Assembly (NCBI GenBank): GCA_027058925.1
Contig: JALTAS010000070.1
Coordinates: 1 to 15,379 of the forward strand
DNA from: Persephonella sp.
GTDB lineage: Bacteria; Aquificota; Aquificia; Aquificales; Hydrogenothermaceae
Direction: 5' to 3'
DNA length: 15,379 bases
Under the pieces are notes generated by a model. It searched no databases. It was not told the origin of the DNA and was given only the letters and a program-made list of their open reading frames with translations. Below are positions 8,229 to 14,843 of the stretch, piece after piece; within the stretch, counting starts at the first letter, position 1, and every line of letters begins with the position of its first letter. The position numbers were made by a program, and so were the translations under genes.

Positions 8229-8258
8229 AATATATAAATTTAAAGCAATATATGTCAA
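8229..8258 (-). promoter_or_regulatory. Sigma-70-type promoter for the ubiE/menG gene
   Basis: On the minus strand a consensus -35 TTGACA at 8258-8253 is followed, after an 18-base spacer, by TATATT at 8234-8229 (TATATA with a 16-base spacer overlaps it). Transcription would start near 8222, giving a leader of about 24 bases to the ATG at 8198. This agrees with the shorter protein start. It is the best-matching promoter in the window. Confidence 0.65.
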
Positions 8259-8321
8259 ACTAAGCTTTTAATCAGATAAAGAAGGAAGTCTAACTTGCAG
8301 AGGAACATATATTTCCAAAAC

Positions 8322-8327
8322 TATAAT
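8322..8327 (+). promoter_or_regulatory. Candidate -10 box for the sfsA-led operon
   Basis: TATAAT stands 32 bases before the sfsA TTG start, so transcription would begin near 8334 with a leader of about 25 bases. No good -35 lies at the normal distance. The nearest, TTGCAG at 8295-8300, leaves a 21-base spacer. The promoter may be weak or activator-dependent. It is the only candidate I see for the seven-gene run downstream. Confidence 0.4.
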
Positions 8328-8358
8328 AAAATATATTTTAAAGATAGGGAGAAAAAGA

Positions 8359-9045
8359 TTGGTTCTTTTAGATCTAAAAAGCAATGGCAAGATAGAGAAA
8401 GCTTTTTTTATAAAAAGGCCAAATAGGTTTGTTGGGCTTTGCAGGATAAACGGTTCAATAAAAAAATGTCATATTGCAGACTCTGGAAGGCTAAAAGAGA
8501 TACTGACCGAGGGTAGAGAACTTCTTGTTGTAAAAAACCCTGAAGGTATGAAAACAGATTATAAGGTTCTGGCGGCAAAAATGGAAGAAGGCTGGATACT
8601 TCTTAATACTTCGCTTCATTCTGCAATAGGGAAAAAAGCTATACAAAAAGGGATCTTAGGCTTTAAACCAGAAAATATCAAAGCTGAAGTGAGATATGGA
8701 AAAAGCAGAATAGATTTTCTTGTTGAGGGGAACATATTTGTTGAGCTAAAGGGAAGCAATCTTTTAGTGGGAAAAAAATGTGTCTTCCCAGACGCACCAA
8801 CATTAAGGGGAAAAAAGCATCTTGAAGAGCTTATCAAAGCAGTAAAAGAAGGATACAGAGCGTACATACTGATTATGGTGTTAAGAGACTGCCGTTGTTT
8901 TGAAACCAACAAGGATCTTGATCCTGAATTTTCAGATACCTTTAAAAAAGCCTTGAAATCTGGTGTTAAATTTGTAGGGTTTCAAGTAAAAATTGATAAA
9001 GATCTAAATGTGGTTCTAAAAGGAAAAATTAATCTTTGCAGGTAA
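8359..9045 (+). CDS. sfsA: SfsA-family protein (PD-(D/E)XK nuclease-like fold)
   Basis: Member of the SfsA (sugar fermentation stimulation) family. In E. coli it was linked to maltose metabolism and DNA binding, but its biochemical role is unsettled. Later fold work places its core in the PD-(D/E)XK nuclease superfamily. The 228 residues match the family. Seen: an N-terminal OB-like part with FIKRPNRFVG (17-26) and HIADSGRLKE (38-47), then the core SRIDFLVE (Asp119), FVELKGSNL (Glu129, Lys131, completing D-ExK) and FPDAPTLRGKKHLEEL (143-158), all family hallmarks. Translation starts at TTG 8359, preceded by AGGGAG about 7 bases upstream; no in-frame ATG upstream fits. The stop lies 3 bases before the TRIC gene, so it probably leads the operon. 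Nothing ties its function to the ion-transport genes behind it. Confidence 0.92.
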   Translation: MVLLDLKSNGKIEKAFFIKRPNRFVGLCRINGSIKKCHIADSGRLKEILTEGRELLVVKNPEGMKTDYKVLAAKMEEGWILLNTSLHSAIGKKAIQKGILGFKPENIKAEVRYGKSRIDFLVEGNIFVELKGSNLLVGKKCVFPDAPTLRGKKHLEELIKAVKEGYRAYILIMVLRDCRCFETNKDLDPEFSDTFKKALKSGVKFVGFQVKIDKDLNVVLKGKINLCR

Positions 9046-9048
9046 AAG

Positions 9049-9663
9049 ATGATAACAGAGATGTTTCTCTTTATGAATATAACAGGATTAATAGCTTTTG
9101 CTGTTGTAGGTTCATTCAAAGCATTGAGAGAGAATCTTGATCTTTTTGGCATAACCGTTTTAGGTGTTTTAACCGCACTTGGAGGTGGAATAACAAGAGA
9201 TCTTCTGGTTAATCAGGTTCCGTATGCATTAAAATCCTTTACAGATTTTTCGTTTGCACTTGGAGGGGTATGGCTTGCCATCGTTCTCCACCGTATATTT
9301 AAAAAAGATATTAGTAACAAGTTTTTTATACTTATTCCAGATGCTATCGGGCTATCGGCATTTACTACAACTGGAGCCTTAATAGCCCACGGTGCAGGTG
9401 TGTCATTTTTTGGGGTTATTATTCTTGCAACTATGACCGGAATAGGAGGGGGTATGATAAGCGATATATTTTTAGGTAAAGTTCCGACTGTTCTGAAGGA
9501 TGATTTCTATGCATCGTGTGCTATTATCGGTTCAACCGCATTTTACATCGCTGTTCATTCTGGAATTGATCCAAGCGTTGGTGCGGTTATATGTGCAACT
9601 GTAGTTCTTATGATAAGGATTCTTGCCATTTTATATAACTGGAGATTACCTAAATTCTCATGA
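9049..9663 (+). CDS. TRIC-family trimeric cation channel (UPF0126 membrane protein)
   Basis: Integral membrane protein of the TRIC/UPF0126 family. Animal and archaeal/bacterial members form trimers, each subunit with its own pore passing K+ and other monovalent cations. The 204 residues hold about seven hydrophobic segments in two related halves. The first half has ALGGGITRDLL followed by VP (43-58, Gly45-47, Arg50, Asp51). The second has GIGGGMISDIFLGKVP (131-146, Gly133-135, Asp139). The paired triple-glycine motifs kink the pore helices in known structures. The ATG follows the sfsA stop by 3 bases with AGGT upstream, and its TGA overlaps the next ATG (ATGA at 9660-9663). Being coupled to a SERCA-like pump is striking, since animal TRIC carries counter-current for Ca2+ release from the store that SERCA fills. 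Some UPF0126 proteins have instead been associated with glycine transport, so channel function is a family inference. Confidence 0.88.
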   Translation: MITEMFLFMNITGLIAFAVVGSFKALRENLDLFGITVLGVLTALGGGITRDLLVNQVPYALKSFTDFSFALGGVWLAIVLHRIFKKDISNKFFILIPDAIGLSAFTTTGALIAHGAGVSFFGVIILATMTGIGGGMISDIFLGKVPTVLKDDFYASCAIIGSTAFYIAVHSGIDPSVGAVICATVVLMIRILAILYNWRLPKFS

Positions 9664-12170
9664 AGAACAGTTTCCATAGCCTATCTCTGGAAGAAACCTT
9701 TAAGACCCTTAAAACAGATAAAAAGGGTCTTTCAAGAAAAGAGGCTATATTAAGGCTTAAAAAATATGGATTAAACAGCATACAGGAGAAAAAAGAAAGT
9801 CTCCTGACCATATTCTTGAGGCAGTTCAACAATCCTCTCGTTTTTATTCTTCTTATTGCAATCGGGATTACAACCTATATGGGAGACAGAATAGATGCTG
9901 TGATCATAGGAATTATTGTTCTTGTGAACAGCATGTTAGGATTCTTTCAGGAAGTTAAGGCAAGGTCTTCTGTAGAATCCTTAAAAAGGATAACGGAAAC
10001 CAAAGCATGTGTAATTCGAGATGGAAAAGAAAAAATAGTTCCTGTTTCAGAAGTGGTTCCGGGAGACATAGTTGTTGTGGTTGAGGGAGATGTAGTTCCA
10101 GCAGACACGAGACTTATAGAGGCTTCAGGTTTACTTGTTGATGAGTCTATTCTGACCGGAGAATCCATTCCTGTGGAAAAAAAAGCTGATGTTATTCTTC
10201 CAGAAAACACACCCCTTTACAAAAGAAATAACATTTTATTTAAAGGAACAATAGTTGTCAGAGGTAAAGGTAGAGGAATTGTTTTCGCTACCGGCAGAAA
10301 CACAGAGATAGGAAAGATAACTGAAAAAGTAAAGGAAAAATCTCCGGAGAGTCCACTAAATAAAGCTCTAAAAGCTTTTTCTCTAAAATGGATGGTAATA
10401 CTGTTCATAATACTTGGATTTATCCTTTTTTTAGGAATACTACAGGAGAGAGACCTTTACAAATTATTTCTGCTCATTATATCTGAGCTTGTATCAGCAG
10501 TTCCAGAAGGTCTTCCCCTTGTTGTTACATTCGTTCTTGTGATGGGGGCTCTTTCTCTGGCAAAGAAAAAAACCCTTGTAAAGTACCTTCCGTCTGTTGA
10601 AACCTTAGGAAGTGCAACATACATAGTTTCTGACAAAACCGGAACAATAACAGAAGGGAAACTAAGGGTTGAAGATTATGCATCATCAGATATTGAGGTT
10701 CTATATCTTGCAGCTGCCTTATGCAATGATGCAGAAGAAAAAAAAGGAGATCCCGTTGAAGTTGCCCTTCTGAATTGGCTTTCAAAATCAGGTTTTGACT
10801 GGAAAAAAGCAAGGAAAGCATACAGGAGGATTTGGGAACACCCATTTGACACTCACCTGAGGTTAATGGCAACTGTAAACAAAATAGATAATCAGGACTA
10901 TCTATTTGTTAAAGGGGCTTTTGAAACCTTATCAAAAATGGCTGTTAATGATATATCTCATTTTGAGAAACAGCATGATGAGATGGCACAAAAAGGATTA
11001 AGAGTTCTTACATTTGGATTTTCCAAAATAAGCAAAATACCAGATGAGATAGAAAAAGTAAAAATAGAGATCATAGGTCTGGTAGGTTTTCTTGATCCTC
11101 CAAAAAAAGGTGTGAAAGATGCCGTTGAAACAGCAAGAAAAGCCGGGATTAGAGTTATAATGGTTACGGGAGACAATTTAAAAACAGCCGTTTCTGTAGC
11201 AAAAATGGTTTCCATATACAAAAATGGAGATGTTGCTGTATCTGGCGCAAAACTGTCGGAGTACTCGGATGAAGAGCTATACAATCTGTTAAAAATGATA
11301 TCTGTGGTTGCCCGGGCAACACCAGAGGATAAATACAGAATAGTTAAAGTTCTACAGAAACATCGTGAGATCGTTGCTGTAACCGGAGATGGAGTAAATG
11401 ATGTTCCGGCTCTAAAAGTGGCAGATTTAGGAATCGCAATGGGCGGTGGAACAGAAGCAGCCAAAGATGTTGCAAAAATGATAATAACTGATAACAATCT
11501 GTCAGTTATTGTTGATGCAGTAAAACAGGGAAGAACGATAGCAAATAACATAAGGAAGGTTATATATTATCTTCTTTCCTGTAGTTTTGGAGAGATCACA
11601 CTACTGACAACAGCTTTCTTATTTAAACTTCCTCTTCCCCTTTACCCTATCCAGATTTTATGGATAAATCTGGTTACAGAAGGGGTTCAGGACAAGACAT
11701 TTGCTTTTTGTAAAGAAGAAAAAAATCTTATGGAAGAAAAACCAAAAAAACCGGAAAAAACATTTTTTGATAAAAGACAGCTTTTTGACATATCTTTTGC
11801 AGCCAGTGTTATGGGATTATTTAACTTTATTTTATTTATATATCTTCTCGGAATTGTCTCATATGAAAAAGCCGTTACAATCACATTCTGTTCTCTCATA
11901 GCAAATCAGTGGTTTAACGGAATTCAGGCAATTATAGAAGAGCCTTTTTTCAAAAATATACGCAAAAGCTTCACAGTAAATCCATATATGTATTTAGGAT
12001 CTGGTATCGGATTTATTTTACAATTAGGAGCGGTATACATTTTTCCACAATGGATACATACTGTACCCCTTCATTTAAAAGATTGGATCTTTGTTCTTGG
12101 AACATCTATAGCTGTTTTCCTGATGATAGAAATAAAAAAATGGATTCTACACAGGATAAATAAAAAATGA
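9660..12170 (+). CDS. P-type (P2-like, SERCA/PMCA-related) cation-transporting ATPase
   Basis: Ten-helix P-type ATPase of 836 residues, pumping a cation across the inner membrane at the cost of ATP. It has an N-terminal cation-ATPase domain (about 5-55), actuator TGES (166-169), the M4 motif VPEGLP (281-286), phosphorylation site DKTGT (Asp325), nucleotide-domain KGAFE (418-422), MVTGDN (501-506) and the hinge TGDGVND (575-581), so catalysis should be intact. There is no heavy-metal CPx motif or metal-binding domain, which rules out the P1B group. By hand alignment to SERCA, Glu283 matches E309, Glu645 matches E771, Asn670 and Thr673 match N796 and T799, and D800 is Glu674 (LVTEGVQDK, 671-679). 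N768 is Ser642, and the M8 segment ANQWFN (748-753) shows no acid for E908. Calcium is plausible; Na+, Mn2+ or H+ are not excluded. It overlaps both neighbours by ATGA, so is translationally coupled to TRIC and the antiporter. Confidence 0.92.
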   Translation: MKNSFHSLSLEETFKTLKTDKKGLSRKEAILRLKKYGLNSIQEKKESLLTIFLRQFNNPLVFILLIAIGITTYMGDRIDAVIIGIIVLVNSMLGFFQEVKARSSVESLKRITETKACVIRDGKEKIVPVSEVVPGDIVVVVEGDVVPADTRLIEASGLLVDESILTGESIPVEKKADVILPENTPLYKRNNILFKGTIVVRGKGRGIVFATGRNTEIGKITEKVKEKSPESPLNKALKAFSLKWMVILFIILGFILFLGILQERDLYKLFLLIISELVSAVPEGLPLVVTFVLVMGALSLAKKKTLVKYLPSVETLGSATYIVSDKTGTITEGKLRVEDYASSDIEVLYLAAALCNDAEEKKGDPVEVALLNWLSKSGFDWKKARKAYRRIWEHPFDTHLRLMATVNKIDNQDYLFVKGAFETLSKMAVNDISHFEKQHDEMAQKGLRVLTFGFSKISKIPDEIEKVKIEIIGLVGFLDPPKKGVKDAVETARKAGIRVIMVTGDNLKTAVSVAKMVSIYKNGDVAVSGAKLSEYSDEELYNLLKMISVVARATPEDKYRIVKVLQKHREIVAVTGDGVNDVPALKVADLGIAMGGGTEAAKDVAKMIITDNNLSVIVDAVKQGRTIANNIRKVIYYLLSCSFGEITLLTTAFLFKLPLPLYPIQILWINLVTEGVQDKTFAFCKEEKNLMEEKPKKPEKTFFDKRQLFDISFAASVMGLFNFILFIYLLGIVSYEKAVTITFCSLIANQWFNGIQAIIEEPFFKNIRKSFTVNPYMYLGSGIGFILQLGAVYIFPQWIHTVPLHLKDWIFVLGTSIAVFLMIEIKKWILHRINKK

Positions 12171-13156
12171 TATTGTGGACAATTTTTCTCTTTTTAACAC
12201 TTGTTATATTCTTTTCCGGGAAAAATCTTGTTAAATATGGGGATATTCTGGCAGAAAAATTGCGGTTAGGCAAAACAATTGTAGGAATATTGTTTGTTGC
12301 CTCAATTACATCCCTTCCTGAGCTCATAACAGGCATAAGTGCCGTTACATTTGCAGATTCCCCAGACATAGCTGCAGGTGATATTTTCGGAAGCTGTATG
12401 TTTAACCTTCTAATTCTTGCGTTTCTTGACGGTTTTTTTAGAGATACACCGCTCTCCACGAAGGTTCACCATGGTTTGACACTATCTGGAGCTTTTGGAA
12501 TTATACTGATAACAATTTCTATGTTGACCATATTTTTAGGGAACAAAATACCTGCCTTTGGATGGATATCAGGAAGTTCCTTCATCATAATTTTTGTTTA
12601 CATAATATCTGTATGGGTAATAACAAGATATGAGAAAAAATTGATTACCAAAACAGTAGAGGAGGTTGCATATCTATATGAAGATATCACATTAGGAGAA
12701 ACAGTCTTTAAATATGGAATTAATGCTATAATCATAATTATTGCATCTACCTTTTTACCTAAAGTTTCAAAAGAGATAGCCCACCTTTATGGCTTTACAG
12801 AAACATCATTCGGTACATTTTTTGTAGCTCTCTCAACATCCTTACCAGAAATAGCCGTTTCTGTAGCGGCTGCAAAAATGAATATGGTCACAATATCTGT
12901 GGCAAATCTTCTTGGAAGCAACATTTTCAACATATTCATACTGGCTGTTGATGACTTTTTCTACACAAAAGGATCAGTATTTGAATACATGGACCATAAC
13001 AACCTGTGGAGTGGTGGTACAGCCGTTCTAATGACAGCAACTGTAATAATTGGTCTGATATACAGGGCTGAGAAAAAAAGGTTAAGACTTGCCTACGAAT
13101 CAATAGCCCTTATTATGATTTATTTAGCAGGTATTATAATTATCTTTAAGCTTTAA
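12167..13156 (+). CDS. CaCA-family cation antiporter (Na+/Ca2+ exchanger fold)
   Basis: Ten-helix membrane antiporter of the Ca2+/cation antiporter family, 329 residues, close to the usual 300-360. Both inverted alpha repeats are visible. Alpha-1 has ITSLPELITG (47-56, Glu52) then GDIFGSCMFN (71-80). Alpha-2 has STSLPEIAVS (223-232, Glu228) then ANLLGSNIFN (246-255). The repeats should line the ion path, with Glu52 and Glu228 as the core acids. Two features differ from the characterised Methanocaldococcus NCX: alpha-1 has Cys77 where GSN/GSD is usual, and alpha-2 has Asn252 where that protein has Asp. An aspartate pair follows alpha-2 (Asp262-Asp263). A central loop with Lys/Glu (about 155-176) joins the halves. 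The ATG overlaps the ATPase stop (ATGA, 12167-12170). Ca2+ export driven by Na+ or H+ is the family expectation, but the ion is uncertain. Confidence 0.88.
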   Translation: MILWTIFLFLTLVIFFSGKNLVKYGDILAEKLRLGKTIVGILFVASITSLPELITGISAVTFADSPDIAAGDIFGSCMFNLLILAFLDGFFRDTPLSTKVHHGLTLSGAFGIILITISMLTIFLGNKIPAFGWISGSSFIIIFVYIISVWVITRYEKKLITKTVEEVAYLYEDITLGETVFKYGINAIIIIIASTFLPKVSKEIAHLYGFTETSFGTFFVALSTSLPEIAVSVAAAKMNMVTISVANLLGSNIFNIFILAVDDFFYTKGSVFEYMDHNNLWSGGTAVLMTATVIIGLIYRAEKKRLRLAYESIALIMIYLAGIIIIFKL

Positions 13157-13176
13157 AAATAAATGAGGAGAAAAGA

Positions 13177-14349
13177 ATGTTACTCAAAGAAAAAAATCTG
13201 CTTTTAGGTGTGACAGGATCAATAGCTGCCTACAAATCCTGTGAGATAGTGAGGCATCTGCAGAAAAAAGGAGCAAAAGTAAGGGTGTGTCTTACCCCAT
13301 CAGCAAAGGAGTTTGTTGGGGAAATTACATTCAGAGCACTGACAGGTGAAGATGTTTTATCCACATGGAAGGATGGAAAGACAGGGCTTGAACATATATT
13401 CTGGGCAAGATGGGCTGATACCTTTGTTATAGCACCTGCAACAGCAAACACCATAGCGAAAATATCTGCAGGTATTGCTGACAATTTTGTAAACTCTGTA
13501 GCTCTTGCCTATGACAGACCTATCATATTTGCTCCTGCAATGAACACAAACATGTATAGATCCCCACAGACACAGGAAAACATAAAAAAGCTAAGAAGCT
13601 GGGGGCACATATTTGTTGAGCCTTCGGAAGGAGAGCTTGCCTGTGGCGAAGAAGGTGAAGGAAAGCTTGCAGATGTTGAGGACATTACCACGCAAATTCT
13701 GTATGCTGTTTTACCAAAATATCTAAAAGGTAAAAAAGTGCTGGTAACAGCAGGAGGAACAAGGGAGTTTTTTGATCCTATCAGATATATATCAAATGCA
13801 TCTTCAGGACAGATGGGATATGCCCTTGCAAGGATAGCTTATGCGCTTGGAGGCGACGTTACACTTATATCTGCTCCCACATGTCTGAAGAAACCTTATG
13901 GAATAAAAACTGTGGATGTTGTATCCGCAGAAGATATGCATGAGGCTGTTATGGAAAGTTTTCCTGAGGCAGATGTGATAATTATGAACGCAGCAGTTGC
14001 TGATTTTAAACCTGAAACATACAGCAGTGAAAAACTAAAAAAATCTTCAGAAAAACCTGTTATAAATCTTGTCCCAAATCCGGACATATTGAAAGAGTTG
14101 GGGGAAAAAAAGAGAAAAGATCAGATATTGATAGGGTTCGCAGCAGAAAGCCAGAACATCATCCCAAATGCAGAAGAAAAGTTAAAAAAGAAAAATCTGG
14201 ACTACATTATTGCAAACAGGGTTGATGTTTTCAGCAAAGAAACTCACGAAGGCTGGATAATATCAAGAGAAGGGAAGGTTATACAGATTCCCAAAATGGA
14301 TAAGGAATCTTCAGCCTATTTTATCCTTGAAAAAATCTTTAAGAGGTAA
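13177..14349 (+). CDS. coaBC: Bifunctional CoaBC (phosphopantothenoylcysteine synthetase/decarboxylase)
   Basis: Cytoplasmic enzyme of coenzyme A synthesis. The C-terminal CoaB half joins 4'-phosphopantothenate to cysteine with CTP, and the N-terminal CoaC flavoprotein half decarboxylates the product to 4'-phosphopantetheine. The 390 residues are typical (E. coli Dfp is about 406). CoaC part: GVTGSIAAYK (11-20), likely catalytic His73, PATANTIAK (87-95), APAMNTNMY (119-127, Asn123) and the flap LACGEEGEGKL (154-164) with Cys156. CoaB part: VTAGGTREFFDPIRYISN (190-207), SSGQMG (209-214), NAAVADFKP (271-279), NPDIL (301-305) and IGFAAES (319-325). No key residue is missing. An ideal GAGGAG lies 7 bases before the ATG, in a 20-base gap after the antiporter gene; the next gene follows after 5 bases. 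It seems a housekeeping passenger in an ion-transport operon. Confidence 0.96.
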   Translation: MLLKEKNLLLGVTGSIAAYKSCEIVRHLQKKGAKVRVCLTPSAKEFVGEITFRALTGEDVLSTWKDGKTGLEHIFWARWADTFVIAPATANTIAKISAGIADNFVNSVALAYDRPIIFAPAMNTNMYRSPQTQENIKKLRSWGHIFVEPSEGELACGEEGEGKLADVEDITTQILYAVLPKYLKGKKVLVTAGGTREFFDPIRYISNASSGQMGYALARIAYALGGDVTLISAPTCLKKPYGIKTVDVVSAEDMHEAVMESFPEADVIIMNAAVADFKPETYSSEKLKKSSEKPVINLVPNPDILKELGEKKRKDQILIGFAAESQNIIPNAEEKLKKKNLDYIIANRVDVFSKETHEGWIISREGKVIQIPKMDKESSAYFILEKIFKR

Positions 14350-14354
14350 GAAAA

Positions 14355-14843
14355 ATGGAGTTTAAGGAAAGTGATCTGCCAGGAATCGGAAAAAAATACT
14401 CAATAGTAACATCAGCAGGTGATAAAATCACCGTTGTAATGCATGTTACCGGAAAAAGGGAAATATTCATTTTTGAACCTGAAGATTTTGATGAGCCATC
14501 CTGCGATGTTGTTCTCACAGAAGAAGAAGCAAATCAGCTTGGATCTATCTTAATGGGAGCATATTTCAGGCCTGAACAGGAAAAAGAAAAAGAGGTTCTG
14601 ATTGAAAATCTTGCGATTGAATGGGTAAAGATACCAACAACCTCTCCTTTGGCAGGAAAAAGCATTAAAGAGGCAGAGATTAGAAGAAGGGCAGGTGTAA
14701 CAGTGATAGCAATAATAAAAGAGAATGAAACCATCGTAAACCCTAAACCTGAAGAGATTATATCTGCAGGGGATACTGTTGTTGTTGTTGGAACAAGGGA
14801 ACAGGTTGATAACTTTTTGAGAGAGTACAAAATAAATGCATGA
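14355..14843 (+). CDS. KhtT-like RCK_C regulatory subunit of a K+/H+ antiporter
   Basis: Small cytosolic protein (162 residues) with the layout of KhtT/YhaT, the gate subunit of the KhtTU K+/H+ antiporter of Bacillus. An N-terminal domain (about 1-70) begins FKESDLPGIGKKY, as in this family. A linker rich in Glu and Lys follows (about 72-80), then an RCK_C/TrkA_C domain (about 80-160) with PLAGKSIKEAEIRRRAGV (98-115), NPKPEEIISAGD (129-140) and TVVVVGTREQV (141-151). The AGKSI...R...G and P...GD...V.G pattern defines RCK_C. There is no Rossmann RCK_N domain, so NAD(H) is not the likely ligand. Bacillus KhtT responds to pH and binds c-di-AMP; whether this one does cannot be seen. The ribosome-binding site AGAGGT lies inside the end of coaBC. 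The gene overlaps the next, a CPA2 antiporter, by 8 bases, which strongly supports the pairing. Confidence 0.9.
   Translation: MEFKESDLPGIGKKYSIVTSAGDKITVVMHVTGKREIFIFEPEDFDEPSCDVVLTEEEANQLGSILMGAYFRPEQEKEKEVLIENLAIEWVKIPTTSPLAGKSIKEAEIRRRAGVTVIAIIKENETIVNPKPEEIISAGDTVVVVGTREQVDNFLREYKINA

Larger units (their letters stand above)
8199..8358. other. Divergent intergenic region between ubiE/menG and the sfsA operon
   Basis: A 160-base, very A/T-rich gap once the methyltransferase start is placed at 8198. It holds the minus-strand TTGACA/TATATT promoter and the plus-strand TATAAT box, whose start sites point away from each other and lie about 110 bases apart. I see no small open frame, strong hairpin or riboswitch-like structure in it. 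Confidence 0.6.

Noticed and set aside
10613-10650. Possible heavy-metal (P1B) or Kdp identity of the ATPase
   Set aside because: There is no CPx/SPC motif in M4 and no N-terminal metal-binding domain. VPEGLP and the ten-helix layout place it in the P2-like group.
10958-11551. 197-codon minus-strand frame inside the ATPase gene
   Set aside because: It is the antisense of the ATPase P-domain, with Ser/Thr/Phe-rich low-complexity content and no start signals. The plus-strand protein there carries all expected ATPase motifs.
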